NCBI GenBank assembly: GCA_031398625.1
Contig: JANNNQ010000060.1
Coordinates: 1 to 17,165 of the forward strand
Source: CAIUGU01 sp031398625
GTDB lineage: Bacteria; Pseudomonadota; Gammaproteobacteria; Steroidobacterales; Steroidobacteraceae
DNA length: 17,165 nucleotides
Direction of reading: 5' to 3'
Position 1 is the first letter of the stretch, and each line of letters opens with the position of its first letter. The position numbers and the translations under genes are program-made. Positions 1 through 8,021 of the stretch are shown here, piece by piece. The notes below the pieces were generated by a model. That model made no database searches, had not been told where the DNA came from, and saw only the letters and a program-made list of their open reading frames with translations.

Positions 1-1097
1 GCGATGTAGTCCGCCACCGCCCGTGCTCGACCGCTTTCTCCGGCCGTGGCCTCTAGTTCCTCGGCATGGGCAAAGTGCTCGGGCGGCATGAGCTCCGGCT
101 TGTCGAACAGGGCAGAAAACAGCGCCTGCACAACCTTGCGCGCCTTGGTGGTCATCCGCAGCACCCGATAGTGGCGATAGAGCTTCGTGCGCAGGAACTG
201 CTTGAGATCAAGGTGCTCGGCCGCAACGGTCTCGCCGAAGCCGATGAGCATGTCAGGCCTGCTCCGCACGGCATCGATATCTGCAGGTGCTGCTGCAGTG
301 ATGCTGCGCGCGCTGGTCTCAATGAGATCCGTGACGACCTCGTTGATCATCCGCCTGACCGTTTCGTGCACCAGGCGGCGCCCGGCCAATCCGGGGTGGA
401 GTTGCAGGACGCGCTCGTAGTGCCGGCGAAACAGGGTAACCTCCGCAAGTTCATCCAGCGACAGCAGGCCTGCGCGCAAACCGTCATCCAGGTCATGATT
501 GTTGTACGCAATCTCGTCCGCGATGTTGGCGATCTGCGCCTCGAGCGTGGGTTGCTGTCGCAGGATGAAGCGCTCACCGAGATCTCCCAGCTGCTTCGCG
601 TTGCTCAGGGAGCAATGCTTCAGTATCCCCTCGCGCACTTCGAACGTGAGATTGAGGCCCGGGAAATCGGCGTATCGCTCCTCCAGTTCCTGCACGACCC
701 GCAGCGACTGCAGGTTGTGCTCGAAGCCGCCATACTCCCGCATGCATTCATTGAGCGCATCCTGGCCAGCGTGGCCGAAAGGCGTATGACCCAAGTCGTG
801 GGCGAGGCAGATGGCTTCGGTCAGCGTTTCATTCAGGCGCATCGCGCGAGCGATCGTTCTCGCGATCTGTGCCACTTCCACCGAGTGAGTCAGGCGAGTG
901 CGGTAAAGATCACCCTCGTGGTTGACGAAAACCTGCGTCTTGTAGACGAGCCGGCGAAACGCGGTGGAGTGAACGATGCGATCGCGATCGCGCTGGAACT
1001 CGCCTCGATAGCCCGGCCCAGGTTCCGCATACCTGCGGCCTCGCGATCCGTCGTCACGCGCAGCGTACTCGGCCAGAGGTGGGGCGGCAGCCGTCAT
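1..1097 (-). CDS. dgt: Deoxyguanosinetriphosphate triphosphohydrolase-like protein (dGTPase), 3' end cut off
   Basis: HD-domain enzyme that hydrolyses dNTPs, classically dGTP, to the nucleoside and triphosphate in the cytoplasm. About 365 codons are visible and the gene runs off the left edge just after VADYIA, a C-terminal motif of the family, so probably only a dozen or so residues are missing; that fits the shorter (~375-390 residue) subfamily rather than the ~505-residue E. coli form. Visible signatures: the N-terminal stretch FQRDRDRIVHSTAFRRL, then KTQVF; the metal site with His71 (RLTHSVEVA), His100-Asp101 (AHDLGHTPFGHAG); and DEIAYNNHDLDDGL for the later metal Asp. The ATG at 1097 lies 16 bases after the aroB stop and gives the usual short N-terminus; no strong Shine-Dalgarno is seen. 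Likely co-transcribed with aroB. Function is family-level; true substrate preference is not readable from sequence. Confidence 0.93.
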   Translation of the reverse strand, partial: MTAAAPPLAEYAARDDGSRGRRYAEPGPGYRGEFQRDRDRIVHSTAFRRLVYKTQVFVNHEGDLYRTRLTHSVEVAQIARTIARAMRLNETLTEAICLAHDLGHTPFGHAGQDALNECMREYGGFEHNLQSLRVVQELEERYADFPGLNLTFEVREGILKHCSLSNAKQLGDLGERFILRQQPTLEAQIANIADEIAYNNHDLDDGLRAGLLSLDELAEVTLFRRHYERVLQLHPGLAGRRLVHETVRRMINEVVTDLIETSARSITAAAPADIDAVRSRPDMLIGFGETVAAEHLDLKQFLRTKLYRHYRVLRMTTKARKVVQALFSALFDKPELMPPEHFAHAEELEATAGESGRARAVADYI

Positions 1098-1113
1098 CAG
1101 GGGTAGTTTGCCA

Positions 1114-2190
1114 TCATGAAAACGCCTCTTCGAGGGTGGCGTTCAAGTCGGGGAACGGGAAATCGCTCGTGATGACCGCCTCGCCGAGTGACCTCAGCAG
1201 TACGAGGCGCAGCTTGCCGGCGAGCACCTTCTTGTCCATTCCCATGAGATCCAGTGCCCGGGCTGCTCCCAGTGCCGGCGCCTTGACCGGAAGGCCGAGC
1301 CGCTCAAGCAGCCGGATCGCGCGATCGTAGTCGGTTTTGTCGAGCCAGCCGAGCCGGTGCGAGAGATCTGCAGCGAGCACCATCCCCGCAGCAACGGCCT
1401 CGCCATGCAGCCAGGTTCCGTAGCCGGTTGCGGTTTCGATGGCGTGGCCAAAGGTATGGCCCAGATTGAGGATCGCCCTGAGTCCCTGTTCGCGTTCGTC
1501 GATGCCGACGATCTCGGCCTTGATCTCGCATGAGCGCCGGATCGCGTGAATGAGCGCCCCCGCATCCCGCGCCAGCAAGCGGTCCGCATGTTCTTCAAGC
1601 CAGGCGAAGAACTGAGGATCGCGAATCAGGCCGTACTTGACCACCTCGGCGAGACCGGCGCGCAACTCCCGCTCCGGCAACGTCTGCAGGGTCAGGGGAT
1701 CGGTGATGACACAGCGAGGCTGGTGGAATGCCCCGATCAGGTTCTTGCCAGCAGGATGATTCACGCCGGTCTTGCCGCCGACAGAAGAGTCAACCTGTGA
1801 AAGCAGCGTCGTCGGAACCTGCACATAGTCGATTCCCCGCTGATAGCAAGCAGCAGCGAATCCGGCTATGTCGCCCACGACACCCCCCCCCAGCGCCACG
1901 ATGGCGGCGTCCCGGTTCATGCGGCTGGCGGCGAGGCCGTCGAATACCCGCGATGCGGTCTCAAGGGTCTTGTGCGATTCACCATCCGGCAGGATGACAG
2001 TGGCTGTCCGCTTGCCCGGCAATGACCTGATGAGACGCTCCAGATAGAGCGGCGCAACGAGGTCGTTGGTCACGATCAGGAGGTCACGTGCCGTGATGTG
2101 GACGACCAGGGTGTCTGCATCATCGATCAGGCCGGTGCCGATCAGGATCGGGTAGCTGCGCTCGCCGAGTGAGATGTTCAGGGATTCCAT
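1114..2190 (-). CDS. aroB: 3-Dehydroquinate synthase
   Basis: Second step of the shikimate pathway: converts DAHP to 3-dehydroquinate using NAD+ and a divalent metal, in the cytoplasm. The 358 residues match the usual family length. Seen: LPDGESHKTLE near residue 68, the glycine-rich NAD-binding motif LGGGVVGDIAGF at 100-111, the segment QVPTTLLSQVDSSVGGKTG at 124-142, and all three metal ligands: Glu182 (AGLAEVVKYG), His245 (LNLGHTFGHAIE) and His262 (LHGEAVAAG). The start MESLNISLGERSYPI is typical; its ATG lies six bases after the aroK stop, so translation is probably coupled. Oddity: the three glycine codons of the NAD motif are written as an uninterrupted run of nine G (1883-1891), a slippage-prone sequence in a normally essential gene. 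The frame is intact here. Confidence 0.97.
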   Translation of the reverse strand: MESLNISLGERSYPILIGTGLIDDADTLVVHITARDLLIVTNDLVAPLYLERLIRSLPGKRTATVILPDGESHKTLETASRVFDGLAASRMNRDAAIVALGGGVVGDIAGFAAACYQRGIDYVQVPTTLLSQVDSSVGGKTGVNHPAGKNLIGAFHQPRCVITDPLTLQTLPERELRAGLAEVVKYGLIRDPQFFAWLEEHADRLLARDAGALIHAIRRSCEIKAEIVGIDEREQGLRAILNLGHTFGHAIETATGYGTWLHGEAVAAGMVLAADLSHRLGWLDKTDYDRAIRLLERLGLPVKAPALGAARALDLMGMDKKVLAGKLRLVLLRSLGEAVITSDFPFPDLNATLEEAFS

Positions 2191-2196
2191 TGCGTA

Positions 2197-2730
2197 TCAG
2201 GAACGATGGGTATTGCGGTCGCCAACGAGTCGCAGAACGTCTTCCGCCACGGCCTGGACCCGGCGGCCGTCAGTACTGACGACGTAATCCGCGATGGCAT
2301 CGTAGAGGGGCGCCCGCTGATCGAACAGTTCGTGTAGTCGCGCCCTGGGGTCCGCGGTGTACAGCAAGGGCCGCTGGCGACCGTGACGCGTCCTTTCGAG
2401 CTGCTGATCGACGGAAGTCTGCAGGTACACGACGCATCCCCTGGCTGCGAGGTACTCCCGATTCTGCGGATGCAGGACCGCGCCCCCTCCGGTAGCCAGC
2501 ACGATCGCTTCCTTGGCAGTCAGTGCATCGATTGCCTCGCGCTCACGTTCCCGGAAGCCAGATTCGCCCTCCTTCTCGAAGATCAGCGGGATATCGACGC
2601 CGGTGCGTGCCTCGATCTCGACGTCGCTGTCGAAAAAGGGAAGGTCGAGTACCCTGGCCAGCTGCCTGCCGACAGCAGTCTTGCCCGAACCCATGGGACC
2701 GATGAGGAAGATGCTGCTTTTTCCGATCAT
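2197..2730 (-). CDS. aroK: Shikimate kinase
   Basis: Phosphorylates shikimate with ATP (fifth step of the shikimate pathway), cytoplasmic. Starting at the ATG at 2730 gives 177 residues, close to the E. coli enzyme (173). Seen: Walker A loop GPMGSGKT at 11-18; FFDSDVEIEARTG with the Mg/shikimate-binding DxD; GFREREREAI with the shikimate-binding Arg; ATGGGAVL shikimate-binding loop; and the lid RHGRQRPLL. An in-frame ATG at 2751 would add seven residues (MRPCSFL) but lies inside the loop of a strong hairpin, so 2730 is preferred. The choice is not clean because neither start has a visible Shine-Dalgarno sequence, and 2730 directly abuts the T-rich tail of that hairpin. Follows pilQ and precedes aroB, the usual order. 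Confidence 0.95.
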   Translation of the reverse strand: MIGKSSIFLIGPMGSGKTAVGRQLARVLDLPFFDSDVEIEARTGVDIPLIFEKEGESGFREREREAIDALTAKEAIVLATGGGAVLHPQNREYLAARGCVVYLQTSVDQQLERTRHGRQRPLLYTADPRARLHELFDQRAPLYDAIADYVVSTDGRRVQAVAEDVLRLVGDRNTHRS

Positions 2731-2764
2731 AAGAAACGAACACGGCCGCATTGCTGCGGCCGTG
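2731..2764 (-). terminator. Rho-independent terminator candidate after pilQ
   Basis: A perfect 10-bp stem (CACGGCCGCA / TGCGGCCGTG) with a TTGC loop at 2741-2764. On the minus strand it is followed by TTCGTTTCTT (2740-2731), a T-rich but interrupted tail. It would end or attenuate the pilus transcript right before aroK; the tail ends exactly at the preferred aroK start codon. Confidence 0.65.
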
Positions 2765-2781
2765 CATTGTCACACCAAATC

Positions 2782-2800
2782 CGGGTCCTGTCAGGACCCG
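2782..2800 (-). terminator. Second hairpin directly downstream of pilQ
   Basis: An inverted repeat CGGGTCCTG-T-CAGGACCCG that can fold as a 7-8 bp stem with a small loop, starting 12 bases after the pilQ stop. Its minus-strand tail (GATTTGGTGTG) has only a few T, so it is weaker as a terminator and may protect the mRNA 3' end or act with the hairpin at 2741-2764. Confidence 0.4.
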
Positions 2801-2812
2801 AAATGTCGCCTG

Positions 2813-5017
2813 TCAGAAGATGTTGGCGCCTTCCCGGAGGATCTTCGGGGTAACGAAGATCAGCAACTCGTCCTTGTTGTCGCTGGTGGTCGTGGTCTTG
2901 AACAAGCGGCCCAGAACAGGCACGTCGCCGAGCAGCGGAACCTTGTTTTCCGCATCGCGACGTTCCGTCTCAAGAATGCCGCCAAGCACCACTGTCTGCC
3001 CATCGTTGACCATCACCTGCGTGATAATCTCGCGGGTATCGATGCTGGGTACGAAGCCGCCCGTTGCACTATTAACCAGCTCGCCGACACTGTCCTTGCT
3101 GACCGTGATGCTGAGAATGACCCGGTTGTCCGGGGTGATCTGCGGAGTGACCTTGAGGCTGAGCACCGCCTTCTTGAACTGGGTGGTAGTAGCACCGCTC
3201 GATGAAGACTCCTGGTAGGGGATTTCCTGGCCCTGTTCGATGCTGGCTTCCTTCTGGTTTGCCGTGATGATCCGCGGCGTCGAGATGATCTCGCCGCGAC
3301 CTTCCGCCTGTGCAGCAGAGAGCTCAAGATCGACCAGGTAATCGGAATCGAGGAGCGTCAATGCAAGGCGGCCAGCCGGATTGGCGACGGGCAGGTCGAC
3401 CATGTAGCGGTCCGAAGCATCACCCTGCACAAATCCGGGAGTACCCCGCGAATCCGGGGAAGCACGAGTCAGAACAACCTCGTCGTCTTCCGTGACGTAG
3501 CTGTTCCCTCCGAGGATGCCGCCACCATCGCTGCCGCCATGATCAAAGGCGACGGTACTGCCGAAGCGCACGCCCAGTTCCCGGCTGAAATCGTCGCTTA
3601 CGATCACGATGCGAGCTTCAATCAGCACCTGGCGCACCGGGATGTCGAGGGTCGACACGAGGCGACGGATATCCGTCAGGCGTTCGGCCGTGTCCTGCAG
3701 CAACAGCGTGTTGGTGCGCTCGTCGATCGCGACGCTGCCGCGTTCTGACAGCAGTGAGCTTCCCGCACCCGACTTGATGAGGGCGGCAAGCTCCGACGCC
3801 TTGGCATAGTTGACCTGAAGATACTCGGTGCGCAGCGGGGACAACTCCAGGATTTCCTTCCGGGCTGCCAGCAGTTCCTTCTCGCGAGCCGCAATTTCAG
3901 GAGCGGGCGCGACGAGAATCACGTTGCCCTCCTGGCGCATGTCGAGTCCCTTGGTACGCATGACGATATCGAGCGCCTGGTCCCATGGCACGTTCTGCAG
4001 ACGCAGCGTGACGTTACCCTGCACCGTATCGCTGATCACCATGTTCTGGCCGCTGGTGTCAGCCAGCAACTGCAGTACCGCCCGAGTCTCGATGTCCTGG
4101 AAGTTCAGCGTCAGCCGCTCGCCGGTGTATTCCTTCTGTTCCTGCAGTCCGGGGGGCAGCTGCACTACCGGTTTGATCTCGACCGTATAGAGATTGTCGG
4201 ACTGATAGGCGATCTGCTCGAAGTCCCCTGTGGCAGCAATGACCAGGCGGGCACCATCGCTCACGCGCAGCGCATCCACCGAACTGACCGGAGTCGCGAA
4301 GTCCGTGACGTCCAGACGACGCAACAGCGCGTCAGGAATGGCGGTTCCAGTGAAATTGACAACGATGCGTCCGCCTTCCTGGCGCAGGTCCGCGGGAACC
4401 GTTGCATCCGTCAACTCGACGACGACACGACCGGAACCATCTGTGCCACGGCGAAAGTCGATGTTGCTGACACTGCGACTGCCAACCGGTGCTACGGGCC
4501 GCGAAGCTGCCTGTGCAATGGCGGGCGAAGACGACGATGCCACTCGTGCTGAAGAAGCGGCGGCGAGAGTCACAATGATCGTATTGCCTTCGATGCGAGT
4601 CTCGTAGGGCACGAGCGTATCGACGTTCAATACTATCCGCGTGCGCCCGTTGGCTTCGGCCGCGTTGACCGTATCAAGGACACCACTATTGACGTCGATC
4701 CGGCGCGATGGAAGAGCGATCGAGGTATCCGGAAGGTCCAGGGAAATCCGCGCGGGGTTGTCCACCGTGAAGCTCATCGGCTGGGGAGCCGCGTCGCTCA
4801 GTTGCAGCCGCACTTCCACCTGGTTGCCCGGAAGGGCGGTGGTCTCGACGCTTTCGAGGCGATTGGTCTGTGCCGACGCCTGCCCGCTGATCGCGAGGCT
4901 CGCAGCCCAGGCCAATCCGGAAGCGGCCAGGAGAGTTGCCACAGAACGCATTCCGCGACGTGCCGGTTCGGCGACGCGCAGAGTGGGGTCAAGCGTGGTA
5001 TTGGATAAGGAAGACAT
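2813..5017 (-). CDS. pilQ: Type IV pilus secretin PilQ
   Basis: Forms the outer-membrane channel through which the type IV pilus passes. With the start at 5017 it has 734 residues, similar to P. aeruginosa PilQ (714). This ATG has AGGGAG eight bases upstream; an ATG at 5044 overlapping the pilP stop is possible but less likely. Seen in order: an N-terminal signal peptide ending near ASA/QT; an AMIN domain (roughly residues 50-130: SVETTALPGNQVEVRLQLS, ISLDLPDTS) and a second AMIN-like region (about 180-280); the N0/STN domain (about 295-365: LNFQDIETRAVLQLLADTSG); an N1 domain (LQVNYAKASELAALIKSG, VAIDERTNTLLLQDT); and the C-terminal secretin domain (ISTPRIITANQKEASIEQGQ, VMVNDGQTVVLGGILE, KVPLLGDVPVLGRLFK, LLIFVTPKIL). 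Last gene of pilMNOPQ, followed by two hairpins. PilP and AMIN-peptidoglycan contacts are the known partners. Confidence 0.97.
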   Translation of the reverse strand: MSSLSNTTLDPTLRVAEPARRGMRSVATLLAASGLAWAASLAISGQASAQTNRLESVETTALPGNQVEVRLQLSDAAPQPMSFTVDNPARISLDLPDTSIALPSRRIDVNSGVLDTVNAAEANGRTRIVLNVDTLVPYETRIEGNTIIVTLAAASSARVASSSSPAIAQAASRPVAPVGSRSVSNIDFRRGTDGSGRVVVELTDATVPADLRQEGGRIVVNFTGTAIPDALLRRLDVTDFATPVSSVDALRVSDGARLVIAATGDFEQIAYQSDNLYTVEIKPVVQLPPGLQEQKEYTGERLTLNFQDIETRAVLQLLADTSGQNMVISDTVQGNVTLRLQNVPWDQALDIVMRTKGLDMRQEGNVILVAPAPEIAAREKELLAARKEILELSPLRTEYLQVNYAKASELAALIKSGAGSSLLSERGSVAIDERTNTLLLQDTAERLTDIRRLVSTLDIPVRQVLIEARIVIVSDDFSRELGVRFGSTVAFDHGGSDGGGILGGNSYVTEDDEVVLTRASPDSRGTPGFVQGDASDRYMVDLPVANPAGRLALTLLDSDYLVDLELSAAQAEGRGEIISTPRIITANQKEASIEQGQEIPYQESSSSGATTTQFKKAVLSLKVTPQITPDNRVILSITVSKDSVGELVNSATGGFVPSIDTREIITQVMVNDGQTVVLGGILETERRDAENKVPLLGDVPVLGRLFKTTTTSDNKDELLIFVTPKILREGANIF

Positions 5018-5040
5018 TCTGATTACTCCCTGGGGATGCA

Positions 5041-5595
5041 TCATTCGCTGAGCGCAAGCGCGGCCGGGCGCTCGATGTAGCCGCCGAGACCGTCCGGGAC
5101 GATTTCGATCAGCGATATTCTCGATTCCTCGACACTGAGAATGCGGCCCTCGTTCTGGCCAACATGGTTTCCGGGAAGAACGCGATGCACCAGTCCATCG
5201 CGCCCCTGCACGAGCCCGAATTCGCGGCCCTGGAGGCGCAAGGTCCCCACCATCCTCAACGTATCCAGAGGGAACTGTTCGAGGAACTCGCGCGAACGAC
5301 GCGAGTCCGGACGCACCGAATTGGGCAGATCGGACTGCACCGGAGCGCTGGGCGTGAAAGGGGAGCGCAGGTCGGCGGCGCTGTAGGCGAACGCTTCATA
5401 GGGTTTGATTTCCGGTAGCGGCTCGATGCGCTCGCCAGGCCGGCCCTTCACGTCTGCTATGCGCTGGTTCAATTCACCCATGTCGTCCGAGCAGCCGGCG
5501 ACAACCAGCGCAGTCGCAATCAGCACTCCTGCAAAGGCCAGTCTGTGCAGGCGCGGCCTGATGGCTTCCAGGTTCAAGTGGTCGTAAGGGCTCAT
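5041..5595 (-). CDS. pilP: Type IV pilus inner-membrane lipoprotein PilP
   Basis: Lipoprotein that links the PilN-PilO inner-membrane complex to the PilQ secretin. The start at 5595 gives 184 residues (P. aeruginosa PilP 174). AGGAG lies eight bases upstream, and the frame is open for 60 more codons upstream, but that part reads through pilO and looks like nonsense. Seen: positively charged start, hydrophobic segment and lipobox LVVAGC with Cys35; a proline-rich linker (RIEPLPEIKPYEAFAYSA) and the PilP core (SPFTPS, REFLEQFPLDTLRMVGTL, GLVQGRDGLVHRVLPGNHVGQNEGRI). The stop is 23 bases before pilQ. Because pilO upstream is frameshifted, ribosomes reading the broken pilO terminate about 165 bases before this start, so pilP translation would rely on its own ribosome binding site. 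Confidence 0.95.
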   Translation of the reverse strand: MSPYDHLNLEAIRPRLHRLAFAGVLIATALVVAGCSDDMGELNQRIADVKGRPGERIEPLPEIKPYEAFAYSAADLRSPFTPSAPVQSDLPNSVRPDSRRSREFLEQFPLDTLRMVGTLRLQGREFGLVQGRDGLVHRVLPGNHVGQNEGRILSVEESRISLIEIVPDGLGGYIERPAALALSE

Positions 5596-5599
5596 CCGG

Positions 5600-6275
5600 T
5601 CAGCTCCTGGCTGCGCCTGCGTTGCGATTGCGCGCGTTGGCGGGCGCGGGTTGGGCAGGCTGCTGCTCGTCATCGTCAAGATAGCGATACGTCTTGGCGG
5701 TGACGTCGATCTGCAGCTGGTCGGGAGCAGCATTCTCAGCCGCCGGCTGTATCTGGATGTCATGCAGCGTGACAATGCGGGGCAGTGCCGCTATGCCGCT
5801 TACGAAATTGCCCACCGAGTGGAAATTGCCTGTCAGGCGAATCTTGATGGGCAACTCGGCGTAAAAGTCGCGCTGCACCTCGGCGTCCGGCTGAAACAGC
5901 TTTTCCTCCAGTCCTGCTGCAAGGCCGGTCTGGGATATATCCACCAGGAGGTTGGGTACTTCTGTGCGGTTCGGCAACTGGCGCAGCATGGCGCAGCATC
6001 GCGCCGAAGGAACGCTCCATTTCCTCCAGCTGGGCCTTGTAAGCATCGAGGTTGGCAGCCTTGCGGGCCTTCTCCTCGAGCGTCGAGAACAAGGCCACTT
6101 CCTCTGCCTGCACCTGCTCCAGGAGAGGCTTTTGCGGCTTCCAGGCCAGCATGTAGATTCCAAGCACTGCAGCGATGGCGAGGATTACTGCAATGGCGCC
6201 GATACGGAAAGGCAGCGGCCAGCGGCCGGGATCATTCGGGTCGAGTCCGCGCAGTTGTTCGAGGAACTTGTTCAT
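5600..6275 (-). pseudogene. pilO: Type IV pilus assembly protein PilO, frameshifted by a 10-bp tandem duplication
   Basis: PilO is a bitopic inner-membrane protein that pairs with PilN and binds PilP. Frame one starts at 6275 (MNKFLEQLRGLDPNDPGRW), has a membrane helix at about residues 24-44 (IGAIAVILAIAAVLGIYML) and a coiled coil, and is normal up to SFGAMLR (residue 95). It then turns into nonsense (HAAPVAEPHRS...) and would stop at 5760, giving 171 residues. The correct continuation (QLPNRTEVPNLLVDISQTG... to NAGAARS, stop at 5600) is in another frame. The cause is visible: ATGCTGCGCC occurs twice in a row. Deleting one copy gives 666 bases, i.e. a continuous 221-residue protein of normal PilO length. 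Start overlaps the pilN stop by four bases (ATGA). Could be a true mutation, a reversible switch, or an assembly error. Confidence 0.9.
5979..5999 (-). repeat. 10-bp perfect tandem duplication inside pilO
   Basis: Minus strand reads ATGCTGCGCC twice in succession, with one further matching base (2.1 copies, 21 bases). The repeat unit is not a multiple of three, so it shifts the pilO frame; the sequence with a single copy encodes the expected MLRQLPNRTEV. Confidence 0.97.
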
Positions 6276-6889
6276 CTTCCAGCCCCCTGTCGCGCACCAG
6301 CCCGTGGCGTTGCCCCGCTTGGTGCCCCGCTCGGTTCAGGCTGCTCCTGCGGTACGGCCACCTGGTTCGCATACAGGGTGAATTGCGCGCCGGTATTTGC
6401 AGCGCCCTTTGTTTCAACCACTTCCAGGGCAGGATCGGCCAGCCACTCGGAAGCATCGATATTGCGCATGTAGGAAGAGACGCGGGTACTGGACTGCGCC
6501 ATGCCGTTCAACTGAACACGCTTGTCGGTCTGCTTGACCGAGGTCAGGTAGACGCCCTCGGGCAACGTGCGGACGAGCTGATCGAACAGGTGCACTACTT
6601 CAGGCCGGCTGCGCTGCAGCTGCTCGATCACGTCCATTCGCGCGAGCAATCGCTGCTTCTGCTGTTCCAGGCCCAGGATTTCAGTGATCTGCTTGTCCAG
6701 GGCAGCGATCTCGTTCTTGAGCACCTGATTGCGTGCATTCTGCTGGCTGATGGCCGAATCGAACTGCCAGTTCACGACCAGGGTCAGCACACCTGCCGCA
6801 AGCACGGCTCCGACGGCACCGAAAATGAACTCCTGGCGGCGCCGCTTGCGCTCTGCTTCGCGCCAGGGAAGTAGATTGATTCTTGGCAT
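6272..6889 (-). CDS. pilN: Type IV pilus assembly protein PilN
   Basis: Bitopic inner-membrane protein that binds cytoplasmic PilM through its N-terminal peptide and forms a heterodimer with PilO in the periplasm. It has 205 residues (P. aeruginosa 198). Seen: the PilM-binding motif INLLPWRE at residues 4-11, a basic stretch, a membrane helix at about 22-41 (FIFGAVGAVLAAGVLTLVV), a coiled coil (about 45-95), and the ferredoxin-like periplasmic core (LPEGVYLTSVKQTDKRVQLNG). The C-terminal tail after about residue 185 is rich in Pro, Gly and Ala and probably disordered. AAGGAG lies 11 bases upstream, inside the pilM end; one base separates the pilM stop from this ATG. Overlaps pilO by four bases. 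Confidence 0.96.
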   Translation of the reverse strand: MPRINLLPWREAERKRRRQEFIFGAVGAVLAAGVLTLVVNWQFDSAISQQNARNQVLKNEIAALDKQITEILGLEQQKQRLLARMDVIEQLQRSRPEVVHLFDQLVRTLPEGVYLTSVKQTDKRVQLNGMAQSSTRVSSYMRNIDASEWLADPALEVVETKGAANTGAQFTLYANQVAVPQEQPEPSGAPSGATPRAGARQGAGR

Positions 6890-6890
6890 G

Positions 6891-7952
6891 TCAGTCGAAG
6901 CTCCTTAATGCCAGGCCGCAAGCGGTAAGCAGGGCAGTCGCATCCTTCTTGACGGCCTGGGCCTTTGCCTTCGAGGTGATCTTCATCTGGCCGAGGGGGT
7001 CGCCTTTCTCCGCAGGAATCCCCACACGGCTCGTGACGACATCAGCAGCCCCGGGGATATTCGCGCACCCACCGCAGATGATGATCTGTTCGGGCTGCTC
7101 GCGGCCAGCTCCGGACGCGAGGAAGAACTGGAGAGAACGGCTTACCTGCTGGCACATGTCGTCGATGAAGGGATCGAGCACTTCCGTCTGGTAGTTGCTG
7201 GGCAGGCCCCCTTCCTTCTTGGCACGCCCTGCTTCTTCCATGCTCAATCCATAGGTCCGCATGATTTCCTCCGTGAGCTGCTGCCCGCCGAACGCGAAAT
7301 CGCGCGTGTAAATCACCTTGAGGTCGCGGAGCACGCTGAAGGTGGTGCTGCTCGCGCCGAAATCGACGACTGCGATAACGCGATCCAGGCCGCCATCCGG
7401 CATCTGGTGGGTCAGCAGTTTGCAGGCGTTCTCGAGGGCAAATGCCTCGACATCGACGATCCGCGGGGTAAGACCTGCCGCTGCGCAGGCAGTTATTCGC
7501 TGTTCGACATTCTCGGTCCGGGTGGCAACAAGGAGAACATCCAGCATGTCGGGATCCTTCTCGGAAGGACCAATCACCTCGAAGTCAAAACTGACTTCTT
7601 CCATCGGAAAGGGGATGTACTGGTCCGCCTGCATCTCGACCTGTCCTTCCAGCTCAGCTTCGCTCAACGTCCGGGGCATCTGGATGACTTTGGTGATGGC
7701 GGCATCTCCGCTGATCGCCACGGCAGCTTCCCTGGCCCTGGCACCCGAACGCTTGACTGCCCGCTTGATGGCATCACCCACTGCGTTCGCATCCACGATG
7801 GCTTTTTCGTTGATGGAATTCGGTGGGGTTGCCTCTGCAGCGTAAGACTCCACGCGATACTGACCGCCGCTCATGCTGAGTTCGATGAGCTTGACGGACG
7901 AGGTGGTTATGTCAAGGCCAATCAAGGGGCGAGCGTTGGATTTGAATAGCAC
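6891..7952 (-). CDS. pilM: Type IV pilus actin-like ATPase PilM
   Basis: Cytoplasmic actin/FtsA-fold nucleotide-binding protein that docks on the PilN N-terminus and connects the motor to the alignment complex. 353 residues, the usual length (P. aeruginosa 354). Starts with GTG, with AGGAAA a few bases upstream; translation MLFKSNARPLIGLDITTSSVK is the typical N-terminus. Seen: phosphate-1 motif LIGLDITTSSVKLIEL, phosphate-2 motif VIAVVDFGASSTTFSVL (about residues 190-205), FGGQQLTEEI, and the adenosine motif IIICGGCANIPGA near 290-300. First gene of the pil operon, divergent from PBP1A. Confidence 0.97.
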   Translation of the reverse strand: MLFKSNARPLIGLDITTSSVKLIELSMSGGQYRVESYAAEATPPNSINEKAIVDANAVGDAIKRAVKRSGARAREAAVAISGDAAITKVIQMPRTLSEAELEGQVEMQADQYIPFPMEEVSFDFEVIGPSEKDPDMLDVLLVATRTENVEQRITACAAAGLTPRIVDVEAFALENACKLLTHQMPDGGLDRVIAVVDFGASSTTFSVLRDLKVIYTRDFAFGGQQLTEEIMRTYGLSMEEAGRAKKEGGLPSNYQTEVLDPFIDDMCQQVSRSLQFFLASGAGREQPEQIIICGGCANIPGAADVVTSRVGIPAEKGDPLGQMKITSKAKAQAVKKDATALLTACGLALRSFD

Positions 7953-8021
7953 GCGAGTTTCCTATGCGAGTCAATCACTTGTGTGATGATCGGAGATCGG
8001 CCACGAAACACTGGGCGCAAA

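Noticed and set aside
66..1106. 346-codon open frame on the plus strand
   Set aside because: It is antisense to dgt, whose minus-strand translation carries the full HD-domain motif set; long antisense frames are common in G+C-rich coding DNA and this one shows no family signature.
2513..3205. 230-codon plus-strand frame across aroK and the pilQ end
   Set aside because: Covers the pilQ terminator and antisense of two recognisable genes; no motif of its own.
5596..5775. 60-residue N-terminal extension of PilP
   Set aside because: It reads pilO coding sequence in another frame, and a well-placed Shine-Dalgarno plus lipoprotein signal support the start at 5595.
5651..6874. 407-codon open frame on the plus strand
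   Set aside because: Antisense to pilN and pilO; composition is that of a shadow frame, and the minus-strand proteins are clearly PilN and PilO.
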